DNA from: an uncultured Lachnospiraceae bacterium
GTDB taxonomy: Bacteria; Bacillota; Clostridia; Lachnospirales; Lachnospiraceae
Reading direction: 5' to 3'
DNA length: 64,000 nucleotides
NCBI GenBank assembly: GCA_910588815.1
Contig: CAJUQY010000003.1
Coordinates: 48,055 to 112,054 of the forward strand
In this document: positions 18,602 to 27,760 of the stretch, one piece after another
Layout: every line of letters begins with the position of its first letter
Position numbering within the stretch: the first letter of the stretch is position 1
The notes under the pieces: generated by a model
Databases searched by the model: none
Told to the model about the DNA's origin: nothing
Seen by the model: the letters and a program-made list of their open reading frames with translations, nothing else
Program-made: the position numbers and the translations under genes

Positions 18602-19550
18602 GATTCTTTTTTCTCCCGGTCATCCAATAATATAATTTAAAACATGAAAAGGCAGCGATCTCTCCAATAATGGTCCAAATCCTCGTTGTGACCACGATGA
18701 GAAGCACCAGCTCATGAGCCTGACGCTCTCCAAGAAGCACCCGCAAAATGCCTTCCCGGATCCCCATGCCGTTGGGAGACGGGCTTAGAAACCCTGCCAC
18801 CCAGGAAACCGGATAGGACAACACCAGATAAAACCCCTGCAGGACATCAAACTCAGAAAAAGCCGCCACCAGCGAAAGAAGTCCGAGCCCCGTCACCAGC
18901 CAGGCTCCGATATACCGCAAAAGCACCTGATACACAAATCCCGGCTTTAACCGGATGTCCCCACAGTCCTTCTTCATAACCCTGGAAAGGATCCGGATCC
19001 CCAGATTGATGCATGCCGGAAGCAAAACAAGTGCCGCTGCCGCTGCCAGAACGCAGAGTGCCGCCAGCCAGACATTTTGACCATTCTGAAACAAAAAAGG
19101 AATCAGAACCACGAAAAACAGGCCGCTGGAAGCAATCTGGAACACATATTCCAGAATAATACTGACCGTCGTCGCCTGTTTCGAAACTCCTTTTTTATTG
19201 CAGAGATAGGCTTTTCCCACAATGCTCCAGATACCTCCTGGAATATAGCGGGCCAGGGCACTTACCATATGAGCGTTCAGATACTCCCTTCTCCCCGGCC
19301 CTGCTTCCATTTTCCACAAAAGCCATGTCCAGTTATATCCGGTGAACAAAAAGGCCAGTCCATAAAGAAGGATGGACACAAGAAACAGAGATATCTTCAT
19401 TCCTGTAAGGTAGGGAACGATCGCCTCCCAGTTTTTTATAATGTCCTTCACCATAAACCAGAGTATCAGAAGACCAATACAGAGCCCGGCCCCTTTAAAT
19501 ACCGTTTTTTTCCAGGTGCTTTTCTTCTTTTCCAAATTCTCTTTCTCCAT
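18579..19550 (-). CDS. LPG-synthase-type multi-pass membrane protein (flippase-like, PF03706)
   Basis: 323 aa with about eight membrane segments after a Lys-rich cytosolic start. The pattern YIPGGIWSIVGKAYLCNKKG, YPVSWVAGFLSPSPNGMGIREGILR is characteristic of the MprF transmembrane/AglD/UPF0104 superfamily. Members flip lipids or lipid-linked sugars. Lying between a GT2 and a GT4 gene, it could move a polyprenyl-phosphate-linked sugar across the membrane. The ATG overlaps the preceding GT2 gene by 56 nt, with AGAGAGG as ribosome site. Confidence 0.78.
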   Translation of the reverse strand: MEKENLEKKKSTWKKTVFKGAGLCIGLLILWFMVKDIIKNWEAIVPYLTGMKISLFLVSILLYGLAFLFTGYNWTWLLWKMEAGPGRREYLNAHMVSALARYIPGGIWSIVGKAYLCNKKGVSKQATTVSIILEYVFQIASSGLFFVVLIPFLFQNGQNVWLAALCVLAAAAALVLLPACINLGIRILSRVMKKDCGDIRLKPGFVYQVLLRYIGAWLVTGLGLLSLVAAFSEFDVLQGFYLVLSYPVSWVAGFLSPSPNGMGIREGILRVLLGERQAHELVLLIVVTTRIWTIIGEIAAFSCFKLYYWMTGRKKNHAGISES

Positions 19551-20511
19551 GTGCCTCTCTGCCCTTTACACCGTCATAGTCCATTTTCCTCACATGATAC
19601 TGCACATCCTCCAAAAGCTTTCGATTGGCGGCGATCACGTCCGCCAGAAAGCCGATCACAATGGTCTGAAATCCCAAGAGGAGCAGGGTAGAGCAGAGGA
19701 TCAAAGACTGAACATGGCCGCCTCCCGTTCCCATAAAAAAGTAGACCAGAAACCGGATGCCAAGGGCTGCCCCCAGCAAAAAGATCACACTGCCGACGAT
19801 GGTAAAAAACTTCATGGGCTTGTACATCATAAACGCCCGAAAGATGGTGACCATGGATTTTTTCACATAACCGAACATGCTGCTGAACAGTCTGGAGGGC
19901 CTGAGCTCTTCGTTTGTCCGGATGGGCACCGATTCCATGGCGATCTTACTCCGGCCCGCCTGTACGATCGTCTCCAGGGTATAAGTATACTCATTGACCA
20001 CATTGAGGCGCATAGCCGCCTCCCGGCTGTAAGCCCGAAAACCGCTGGGGGCATCCGGAATCTCGCTTTTTGAAGCCTTCCTGACCACATAACTGCCCAG
20101 GTGCTGCAGCTTCTTTTTCAAAAAAGAAAAATGCTCTGTCTGGTCAATGGGTCTGGCGCCGATGACAATATCTGTCTTTCCTTCCAGAATCGGCCGCACC
20201 AGCTTCTCAATATCATCCGCACAGTACTGATTATCCGCATCCGTATTGACGATGATATCGGCGCCGTTTCTGAGACAGGCGTCTAACCCCGCCATAAAGC
20301 CCTTGGCAAGACCTTTGTTTTTCTTAAAATTCACCACATAATGAACGCCCCAGTCACGGGCAACCTGAACAGTTTTGTCCTTACTTCCGTCATTGATGAT
20401 CAAATATTCGATCTCATCAATCCCATCAATCTTTTTTGGAAGCGCGTCAAGAGCGATGGTTAAAGTCTGTTCTTCATTATAACATGGGATCTGGATCATT
20501 AATTTTGTCAA
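19495..20511 (-). CDS. Polyprenyl-phosphate glycosyltransferase, GT2 with C-terminal membrane pair
   Basis: 338 aa. TTG start at 20511, with GGAGGAG about 8 nt upstream, against an ATG four codons on that has no ribosome site. GT2 domain with IQIPCYNEEQTL, NDGSKDKT and the metal site NTDADNQY. Two C-terminal membrane helices (about 232-258 and 270-300), as in GtrB/CsbB/DPM1-like enzymes that load a sugar onto undecaprenyl phosphate. It precedes the flippase-like protein, which fits a synthesis-then-flip pair. Confidence 0.82.
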   Translation of the reverse strand: MTKLMIQIPCYNEEQTLTIALDALPKKIDGIDEIEYLIINDGSKDKTVQVARDWGVHYVVNFKKNKGLAKGFMAGLDACLRNGADIIVNTDADNQYCADDIEKLVRPILEGKTDIVIGARPIDQTEHFSFLKKKLQHLGSYVVRKASKSEIPDAPSGFRAYSREAAMRLNVVNEYTYTLETIVQAGRSKIAMESVPIRTNEELRPSRLFSSMFGYVKKSMVTIFRAFMMYKPMKFFTIVGSVIFLLGAALGIRFLVYFFMGTGGGHVQSLILCSTLLLLGFQTIVIGFLADVIAANRKLLEDVQYHVRKMDYDGVKGREAHGEREFGKEEKHLEKNGI

Positions 20512-20553
20512 TTTTTTTCTCCTCCGTCTTCCCGGGACCAGCTGTTTCCCTTC

Positions 20554-22485
20554 TCAGCCTCTTCGTAACAATTTTTTCCCTGTTTTCCAAATGCTCTCCG
20601 GCAATACTCTTTTTAATTTCAGTTTCAGTACATGACGAAACGTCATCTGCTGCTCCAAAAGCCGGATCTGCGCCTCCTGCCGCTCCCGCAGCTTTTCCAG
20701 CTCCCGGTAAGTATACATCACTCCGCGGATCTGCTCACACATCACCCTCTGGTAGCTGTAGATTCCCTCGTCAAAGCAAATCCTGCTATAATCCTTTACA
20801 AATGTGCTTAAATTTGTGAATTCAATCCGGGCAAAATAATCTGACATAAGGATTGCAGGATAAAAGCCTGCCTGCTGAACAGCCAGAGAATAAAGACGCT
20901 CCATGGCATGAAGCACGGTGCCGTCAACCTTGTTCGGTTCTTTTGGAAACTCTTCATAAGTCCAGTCATGGTCATACAGGACCTGAAAAGCCGCAGGCCG
21001 GAACCAGAACATCGTTCCCAGGGGACAGACGGGACCTTTCTTCTCATCCATCGGCACTTTGATCCCAAGCTTTTCGGCCCACTCTCTGCACAGTTCAAAG
21101 TTCGGCCCCCATTCATTTCCGAAAGTGGGGAAATATACACTGTGATTGGGGCCTGGCGGTGAAAGGATTCCCATTCTTGGATTCTCTTCAAACAGCGTCA
21201 GGACATTATAAACAAATTCTTTATTATATAATATGTTGCTGAAACACTTAAATCCAAAGCTGGCTCCTATGCTGGCCGGTTTCAGATCCGTTCCCTTTTT
21301 ATCATGAACAAAGCATGCATAATCATAATCTCTGATGATATCTTTTACCCCGACCAGGATGCTGCTCACATCTCTTCCCCGGTTCTCAATGACCCGTACT
21401 TTAAGTCCATGGCATTTAAGGGCGGCAAAGGCTTTTTCAATCTCTCTCTTTTTATCCTCTGTGTTCGTTGTGATACAGATATCTGACTCCGGCGGCATCA
21501 TGGATGCCAGCCGATACGAATCGTCCAGCAGATCCATAAAATATAAATGCATGACCAGAATAATCTTCCTTTTTTTAACAATATCCGGAGAATATCTTTG
21601 ATCCACCGCTTTCGAAGATGCCACATAAACCAAGTTCAGATTTCTCACAATGTCCGCCTGATTACAGGTCCTTAAAAGATTATCCCATACCAGGTTCACA
21701 TCATAATCCGTATGGCTGCATATATGGTCGTATAATTCAAGAGTCTGCTGACCCGTCGTATTATCCAGAAAATCGTCCTCATCGTAAAAAAAAGAGCGCC
21801 GCTTAAAAACCGGGCAGTGCCGCTCTGCCACCAGCTTTTTCGGATACAGCATCAATGGGAAAAGTCCGTAATCCTCCATATCGTCCACCTGAACGTATAC
21901 ATCCCAGGAAAATCCCATGTCTGAAAACTTTTTTGTAAACGCTGTCTCATGCAGGCCGACTGCTTCCTCATAAGAGCTAAGCTCAGGCAGCCGGTCCCAA
22001 TATTCCTGAAATTCTGCGGACTGCACCATACGCCTTCTGTACACCATAAAATATGACTGTACATGCTCCGGCAGATATCCATAAGGGTTGCAGCAGAAAG
22101 GGTCTCCCGTACTTTTAAAATGCTTTGTGATTCCCCAGAAATCGAGCTCTCTTTTTTCCATCTCGGAAAACATCCCGGAAAAAGGATAGACCGGTCCAAA
22201 AACCGTATTGTTGCAGACAACGACCTCATCGTACTTTTCCAGCTTTTCCCAGCCGATCAGATCCATTCCTGTTTTATAGCCCCAGATATCAAATCCTTTA
22301 TTTTCCCGTATCACAAGCCTGGCAGATATCTGCTCCAAACATATCTTTCCCTTTTCCCTGAGTGGCCCATTGCTGACGACGATCAGCTCTTCCAGATTCT
22401 CTCTCAGATCACGGAGAAAATACAGCACATAGTCATCCACGATTCCATCCTTATCGTAGAATGAATAGATCCCTATCCTTTTCAT
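20554..22485 (-). CDS. Rhamnan synthesis F family glycosyltransferase (RgpF type), copy 1
   Basis: 643 aa. Two related halves, each with the RgpF signature: N-terminal MKRIGIYSFYDKDGIVDDYV, RENKGFDIWGYKTG and CNNTVFGPVYPF; C-terminal VIENRGRDVSSILVG, CFVHDKKGTDL and PLGTMFWFRP. Streptococcal RgpF is a rhamnosyltransferase that extends the rhamnan backbone of cell-wall polysaccharide. The C-terminus has a basic, possibly coiled segment (EKLRERQEAQIRLLEQQM). No signal peptide. 28 nt downstream of its paralog. Confidence 0.88.
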   Translation of the reverse strand: MKRIGIYSFYDKDGIVDDYVLYFLRDLRENLEELIVVSNGPLREKGKICLEQISARLVIRENKGFDIWGYKTGMDLIGWEKLEKYDEVVVCNNTVFGPVYPFSGMFSEMEKRELDFWGITKHFKSTGDPFCCNPYGYLPEHVQSYFMVYRRRMVQSAEFQEYWDRLPELSSYEEAVGLHETAFTKKFSDMGFSWDVYVQVDDMEDYGLFPLMLYPKKLVAERHCPVFKRRSFFYDEDDFLDNTTGQQTLELYDHICSHTDYDVNLVWDNLLRTCNQADIVRNLNLVYVASSKAVDQRYSPDIVKKRKIILVMHLYFMDLLDDSYRLASMMPPESDICITTNTEDKKREIEKAFAALKCHGLKVRVIENRGRDVSSILVGVKDIIRDYDYACFVHDKKGTDLKPASIGASFGFKCFSNILYNKEFVYNVLTLFEENPRMGILSPPGPNHSVYFPTFGNEWGPNFELCREWAEKLGIKVPMDEKKGPVCPLGTMFWFRPAAFQVLYDHDWTYEEFPKEPNKVDGTVLHAMERLYSLAVQQAGFYPAILMSDYFARIEFTNLSTFVKDYSRICFDEGIYSYQRVMCEQIRGVMYTYRELEKLRERQEAQIRLLEQQMTFRHVLKLKLKRVLPESIWKTGKKLLRRG

Positions 22486-22513
22486 AAGTTCCTCTCCTTC
22501 TGACCGGCAGCCT

Positions 22514-24703
22514 TTACAGATCTTCCGCCCGTATAGACAGAACCGCCTGAATCTTAAGTTCCGTCGGGTTTTCCTTTTCCTTCCACCTGATGTCGATCCA
22601 CGGATCGGAGGTCAAAAACAGTATATCCCTCTTTCCTCCTTTTCCATTATGCTTCCAGTGTTTTTCCGGCACCAGGCGGCTGCTTCCATCCGCATACACA
22701 GCCGTAATGCAGAGATCCTTCAACAAAAACAATCCTCGCTCACAGGGATCGAAACGAAGGCCGTTTACTTTTTCAATGCTGTCATCCAGTAAAAATCTCA
22801 CGTCCACATTCGGCCAGGCCGCTTCATTTTTCGAATGCAGCTGACAGCTTTCGCTGTATCCCCCGCCGACATCATAATATAAAACAGGATCCAGACGAAA
22901 TTTCCCCTGTTTTTCTTCTTCCGGATCCGTATAAAACAGCCTGGACTTTGTCCATGAATATGGATATCCGCCCTGCTTCTCAAAGATCACCTGATTAAAG
23001 CCCCGCAGCATACAGGTCACATTCGTCATATAAACAGCCGCCCCTGTATCACTGAACAGCCAGGCAGGATAATAACCTGCATCCTGGACAACGAAGCTGT
23101 GGATCCTCTCAATGGCATGAGAAATCGTTCCGTCATCTGCCAGGGGTTCCTCCGGAAAATCTTCATAATTCCATTCAACCTCCAGCAGTTTTTCCAGAGC
23201 CTTTGTTTTGAACCAGAACATGGAGCCGATCGCCGCGACCGGCTCCTTCTCCTTCTCCATTGGCACATGCAGCCCCAGTCTTTCTGCCAGCTTTACAACA
23301 TTTTCATAATTGCCGGCCCACTCATAGCAAAGAGTCGGATAATATCCCCCATGGATCGGCGGCGGCACAGTCAAAAAGCCAAGCCGCGGATTCTCTTCTA
23401 AAAGCCCGATCACATTCTCCACGAAAGGCCGGCTCTGCAGCAGATTTTCAAAGCAATGACGGGCCCAGGAGGTTCCTTGCGCCAATGGCTTAAAATAGTT
23501 CACTTTTTTATCATGAACGAAGCATACATATTCATATTCTTTGACCGTTTCTCTCATACCGACAAGAAAGGCGCTGACATCACGCCCCCGGTTATTCACC
23601 AGAACCACCCTGACAGCATTAGGGAGAAAGGAAAGGCGCTTTTCCAACAATTCCTTTTTTTCTTTACTTCCTGTAGTGATATAGATATCTGCAGAAGGAG
23701 GCATGGAACTGGCATAATGCACACATTCCTCCAGCAAATCTTCATAATAAAAATGATATACCAGAGCGATCCGATGTCTTTTGATCCTGCCCTCATCCAC
23801 AAAAGACTTTCTGGAATCCAGCACATAATTCAGCTGGAGACATTTCTTGATATCCGCCTGATTTGCACCCCGAAGAATCGTTTCCCAGATCATATCTGTA
23901 TCATATGCTGTCTCTTCTTTCAAATAATCCATCAAAGCTGCCGCTTCTTCTCCGGCCGTTGCCGTCAGATACTCTTCGTAATCATGAAAAAAGCTGCGCC
24001 GTTTAAAAAAGGGACAGCCAGCCTCTTTCAACAGGCGTACAGGTGCCTTAAGAAGCGGATAATCTACAAAATCCTCCATCCCTTCTGTCTCTGTATAACA
24101 GGCCCACCGATATCCTTTTTTCGCAAAATGATCAGTAAAAACAGATTCATGATAAACCACAGATTCCCCATAGCTGTTGATTTTGGGAAGCTGTTCCCAA
24201 TAGCTGCGAAAATCCTCCTGCCCGGACAGAGAAGAACGAATCACAAGAAAATGAGACTGCATATGGCTCTGGATATAACCGCATTCTGTCAGACCGTATG
24301 GATCAAAGGGAATCCCATAATGCATGGAAAGCCCCCAGAAATCCACGTCTTTTTCCGCCATCTGATCAAACATAGGCTTGACAGAGCAGACAGGTCCCAT
24401 GATCGTATGGTTCATCAGGATCAATTCATCGTATCTGCCGATACGGTCCCAGCCAATCTTCTGCAAGGCATATCGGTACGCGCCCACATCAAAGCCCTGA
24501 TTTTCTCTCTGCCATACATAAGGGGTGAGCTTTTCCAGTACTTCCCGTCCTGCCTCCGTCAGACTGCCGTTCACTACGATAAAAATGTCCTTTGCGCACT
24601 CCTTCATGCCGGAAAGCAGCACCGGAACATATCGGTCAACAATCCCCTGGCCGTCATAGAAAAAGAAAATAACCCCTCTCTTCATGAAACGCTTCTCTTC
24701 CAT
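22514..24703 (-). CDS. Rhamnan synthesis F family glycosyltransferase (RgpF type), copy 2, with extra C-terminal beta domain
   Basis: 729 aa. The first 590 residues parallel the neighbouring copy: GVIFFFYDGQGIVDRYV, RENQGFDVGAYRYAL, NNRGRDVSAFLVG, CFVHDKKVNYF, AIGSMFWFK. Residues about 605-729 add a beta-rich domain (YYDVGGGYSE, GLRFDPCERG) that the other copy lacks but that resembles residues 262-365 of the kinase-like protein at 6897-8204. AAGGAAC precedes the ATG; Met7 is an alternative start. Probably a cytoplasmic rhamnosyltransferase with a linkage different from copy 1. Confidence 0.87.
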   Translation of the reverse strand: MEEKRFMKRGVIFFFYDGQGIVDRYVPVLLSGMKECAKDIFIVVNGSLTEAGREVLEKLTPYVWQRENQGFDVGAYRYALQKIGWDRIGRYDELILMNHTIMGPVCSVKPMFDQMAEKDVDFWGLSMHYGIPFDPYGLTECGYIQSHMQSHFLVIRSSLSGQEDFRSYWEQLPKINSYGESVVYHESVFTDHFAKKGYRWACYTETEGMEDFVDYPLLKAPVRLLKEAGCPFFKRRSFFHDYEEYLTATAGEEAAALMDYLKEETAYDTDMIWETILRGANQADIKKCLQLNYVLDSRKSFVDEGRIKRHRIALVYHFYYEDLLEECVHYASSMPPSADIYITTGSKEKKELLEKRLSFLPNAVRVVLVNNRGRDVSAFLVGMRETVKEYEYVCFVHDKKVNYFKPLAQGTSWARHCFENLLQSRPFVENVIGLLEENPRLGFLTVPPPIHGGYYPTLCYEWAGNYENVVKLAERLGLHVPMEKEKEPVAAIGSMFWFKTKALEKLLEVEWNYEDFPEEPLADDGTISHAIERIHSFVVQDAGYYPAWLFSDTGAAVYMTNVTCMLRGFNQVIFEKQGGYPYSWTKSRLFYTDPEEEKQGKFRLDPVLYYDVGGGYSESCQLHSKNEAAWPNVDVRFLLDDSIEKVNGLRFDPCERGLFLLKDLCITAVYADGSSRLVPEKHWKHNGKGGKRDILFLTSDPWIDIRWKEKENPTELKIQAVLSIRAEDL

Positions 24704-24718
24704 ATACGCAGTTCCTTC

Positions 24719-25561
24719 CTATAATATACGGCTCATGATCTGACGGATCCTTGCGGCATCCCCCCAGATTCCCGGAGAATCATAAGGTCTGTCCGGATAC
24801 GCCCCAAAATCAGGCCTGATCTTGTAGCCATGCTCTGCAATAAACTCTTCCACTTTATCCGCCAGTGAAACAGGTTTTCCAGAACAGCAGTTAATGATCC
24901 CGGTGATCTCATCCTGTGTCGCCGCAGCCGCGATCTGCCTGGCCAGCTCTTCCACATCCAGAAAATCGTATTGATTTTTTCCGGAAGTAAAAGGAAACGT
25001 CGGTTTTCCAGCCTCTGCCATCTCGCTGATCTTTGTGAAAACTGAATGATTTTTCAGATCATCTCCGATAATGTAATACGCCCGGAGCCACTGGCACACG
25101 CCGCCGTGCTCCCCGGCGATCTGCAATGCGATCTGACGAAGGATATTTTTTGACATGCCGTACAGGGATCTGGGATTTGTCGGCGTGTTCTCGTCAATCG
25201 CCCCTTCCCAGTACCCCACCTCATGCATCGTCCCCATGATCGCGATCTGCTTCAGTCCGCCCTCAAACAGGTTCTTGATAAAAGTATAGTGGCCCGGAAT
25301 ATCCAGAATATGTGTATCTGCATTATGGACAAAGCCATTCCGCCAGGCCATATGGATAACCACATCAGGCTCTCCCAGTTTCTGATAAATATCAGGATCC
25401 CCGCCAAAAACGGACATCTGGGAAATTTCTGCCCTCGGATCAACTCCATCTGTTACCAGATCGATCGCCTTTACCTGATATCCCATATCCAATAATGACT
25501 TCACAACATGCCGTCCGATATAGCCATTTGCCCCGGTGACCACCACTGTTTTCACTTTCAT
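24719..25561 (-). CDS. NAD-dependent epimerase/dehydratase (extended SDR)
   Basis: 280 aa. Rossmann start VVVTGANGYIGRHVV (TGxxGxxG), IDENTPTNPRSLYGMSKNI with the catalytic Tyr-x-x-x-Lys, and QYDFLDVEELARQI as in nucleotide-sugar epimerases/reductases. Substrate not readable from sequence; dTDP- or UDP-sugar modification is likely, given the following RgpF genes. AAGGAG lies 8 nt before the ATG. First gene after a strong promoter, so it probably heads the transcript running to the ChW genes near 12 kb. Confidence 0.82.
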   Translation of the reverse strand: MKVKTVVVTGANGYIGRHVVKSLLDMGYQVKAIDLVTDGVDPRAEISQMSVFGGDPDIYQKLGEPDVVIHMAWRNGFVHNADTHILDIPGHYTFIKNLFEGGLKQIAIMGTMHEVGYWEGAIDENTPTNPRSLYGMSKNILRQIALQIAGEHGGVCQWLRAYYIIGDDLKNHSVFTKISEMAEAGKPTFPFTSGKNQYDFLDVEELARQIAAAATQDEITGIINCCSGKPVSLADKVEEFIAEHGYKIRPDFGAYPDRPYDSPGIWGDAARIRQIMSRIL

Positions 25562-25612
25562 CTTATAAACTCCTTATATCTTCAAAGAACATACTTTCAA
25601 ATAATCTTATCC

Positions 25613-25641
25613 ATTATATCATCTTTGTCCGGCAGTGGCAA
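25613..25641 (-). promoter_or_regulatory. Strong sigma-A promoter inside the polysaccharide locus
   Basis: -35 TTGCCA (25636-25641), 17-bp spacer, -10 TATAAT (25613-25618). It lies in the 94-nt gap after the GT2 gene and would drive the SDR, both RgpF genes, GT2, flippase-like, GT4, ugd and the two ChW genes. Confidence 0.75.
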
Positions 25642-25655
25642 CTTGATATTCCCTG

Positions 25656-26570
25656 CTATTTCAGCAAATTTAGCATCAATTCATACTGCTGCCGGTTTTT
25701 TTTGATCACCACCTGAAGGATGATCCCGCATACCCACAGCAGCATTCCCGTAAGCACTGCGAACCCTCCAACAATCAAAGACGGAAATCGTGGAACCAGC
25801 CCGGTGGCAAAATAGTTTTGAAAAACTGGAATCAGAAGCACTGCCGCAAAGAGCCATAAACACACCGCCAGCACACTGAAAAAACAAAAAGGCTTATAAT
25901 CCTTAAACAGGGTAGAAACTGTCTTCAAGACCTTGATCCCGTCTGATACTGTGTTCAGTTTCGAAACACTTCCTTCCGGACGATCCCGATAATCAACCGG
26001 AATCTCCCGGATCAGAAAATTCTTATCCAGCGCATGGATAGTCATCTCTGTCTCAATCTCAAACCCTTTTGACAGAACCGGAAACGATTTCACAAAAAGG
26101 CGGCTGAAGGCACGGTAGCCTGTCATAATGTCCTTCACCTGACTGTGAAACAGCCGGTTGATCAATCCGCGGACTACTCTGTTTCCCGTATTATGAAACA
26201 TCCTTTTATTTTCAGTAAAATAAGTAGAGGACAGACGATCTCCAATAACCATGTCCGCCTTTCCCTCCAGAATAAGACTGCACATTTCTCTGGCTGACTC
26301 TGCGGGATACGTGTCGTCACCGTCGATCATCAGATAACACTCTGCCTCAACATCCCGAAACATGCTTCGGATCACATTTCCCTTTCCCTGACGATATTCG
26401 TAGCGGACGATCGCCCCCGCTTTTCTGGCTATTTCATCTGTTCCATCTGTGGAATTATTGTCATACACATAAATTACCGCTTCCGGCACTGCCTTATGGT
26501 AATCCTCTATGACCTTCTTTATTGTGACACTCTCATTATAGCATGGGATCAGAATCGCAATTTTATCCAT
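25656..26570 (-). CDS. Polyprenyl-phosphate glycosyltransferase, GT2 with two C-terminal membrane helices
   Basis: 304 aa. GT2 motifs IAILIPCYNESVTIKKVI, YDNNSTDGTDEIA, GKGNVIRSMF and MIDGDDTYP (metal site), then REIPVDYRDRPEGSVSKL. Helices at about 230-252 and 265-292. This layout is that of GtrB/CsbB-type enzymes that make undecaprenyl-phosphate-sugar for GT-C transferases. It follows the DHHW acyltransferase gene by 43 nt. Confidence 0.83.
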   Translation of the reverse strand: MDKIAILIPCYNESVTIKKVIEDYHKAVPEAVIYVYDNNSTDGTDEIARKAGAIVRYEYRQGKGNVIRSMFRDVEAECYLMIDGDDTYPAESAREMCSLILEGKADMVIGDRLSSTYFTENKRMFHNTGNRVVRGLINRLFHSQVKDIMTGYRAFSRLFVKSFPVLSKGFEIETEMTIHALDKNFLIREIPVDYRDRPEGSVSKLNTVSDGIKVLKTVSTLFKDYKPFCFFSVLAVCLWLFAAVLLIPVFQNYFATGLVPRFPSLIVGGFAVLTGMLLWVCGIILQVVIKKNRQQYELMLNLLK

Positions 26571-26613
26571 GATCTGTTATCCTCCGTATCCGTTAAAATT
26601 GTCGGTTTTCTTC

Positions 26614-27732
26614 TCAAGGGGCCAGCTCACCGGCAATCTGGGTAACTGCGTTTTCCACAGAGTTCTGCAGGCCCGCAAAAACAACGATATCCGGTTTCAA
26701 GGTTTCCAGCATAAATTCAAGATTCCCGCCATCCTGTTGATGGATAAATACAGTTTCCGAAAAACTTTCCGATATCCATGGAAGCATGAACATCCATACA
26801 TAACTGTCACCAATGATCAAAATCTTTGGAAGTGTTTCGTCTTCATTTCTGTAATAGCGATAACTGTTCCACTGATCAGATGACTGGTAACCGACAGAGG
26901 CAAACCAATCCGAAAACTCTTCACTCTGAGATCCTTTCACATGATACTCCAAATCTTCTTCCACATATTCCTTCCAGTTGTATGTTTTCGAATATTCACC
27001 TGCGGATATGTCCATATCCTCCTCTCTCAGTATCCGAACATCCGGAATCTCCTCCTGCACTTCTTTCATTAATTCCTGATATCCAACCCAGGCGCCCTGA
27101 TTATTCCAATGTGAAGAATCATAGGCCTTTGAATACAACTGTTCTCCGTTATCCGTCTTCGCTTTCAAAATATCATAAAGAACACCGAGATGGAGCTCCG
27201 GATCGGCATCTGCCATCTCCTTAAAGACCTCCAGCTGACTCTTTTCTGACAACGGAACAACATAGTCCCGGAATCGTTCCGCATATATTTCGCTTTTGTG
27301 CGGAAACACCAGACTGCACATAGCTACATCTCTCTGATCCAAAAAACTTTTAATCTTTTTATAATCAGCGATCCATACTGTCTGTTCCTCAGGCGTCATC
27401 ACCTCCCGCCTCTGTAGATAACGAGATATAACCAGGTCGCTCATCAAAAATACCCAGTCGTCCTCATAAAAATCACCGCCAGTATAAGAGGTTTTTAAAA
27501 TGTTAATATCCACATAATTATACAGATTTCTACAAAAATCACGTCCCGCAGCATTATCATTTATCCAATTTTCAAACTCTTCTTTTATCCCTTCATGCAG
27601 CGTAAGCTTTGGAAAAACAGCAAGGCAGCGGTTTTCATCCTGAGATATCCTCCCTCCCACCTTATCGGAAAAGAGAAATGGGAAAAACAGAAACAGCCCA
27701 AAAAGTAACAAAAAAATCCAATCTTTTTTCAT
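26614..27732 (-). CDS. DHHW family / AlgX-AlgJ-like SGNH protein (glycan O-acylation)
   Basis: 372 aa from the ATG at 27732, with AGGAGG at ideal spacing; an ATG six codons upstream is less likely. N-terminal signal anchor (MKKDWIFLLLFGLFLFFPFL). SGNH-like features: YDSSHWNNQGAW (the D-x-x-H-W motif) and ILIIGDSYVWMFMLPW (GDS nucleophile region), in the order found in AlgJ/AlgX and DHHW proteins. Those act with an MBOAT protein to transfer acyl groups, usually acetyl, to extracytoplasmic glycans. The MBOAT gene lies 28 nt upstream. Confidence 0.82.
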   Translation of the reverse strand: MKKDWIFLLLFGLFLFFPFLFSDKVGGRISQDENRCLAVFPKLTLHEGIKEEFENWINDNAAGRDFCRNLYNYVDINILKTSYTGGDFYEDDWVFLMSDLVISRYLQRREVMTPEEQTVWIADYKKIKSFLDQRDVAMCSLVFPHKSEIYAERFRDYVVPLSEKSQLEVFKEMADADPELHLGVLYDILKAKTDNGEQLYSKAYDSSHWNNQGAWVGYQELMKEVQEEIPDVRILREEDMDISAGEYSKTYNWKEYVEEDLEYHVKGSQSEEFSDWFASVGYQSSDQWNSYRYYRNEDETLPKILIIGDSYVWMFMLPWISESFSETVFIHQQDGGNLEFMLETLKPDIVVFAGLQNSVENAVTQIAGELAP

Positions 27733-27760
27733 CGCTTCCTCCTCTCGCATGACATATTCT

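Noticed and set aside
23456..24724. 422-codon plus-strand frame opposite RgpF copy 2
   Set aside because: The minus strand has clear RgpF motifs throughout; the plus frame has no family features.
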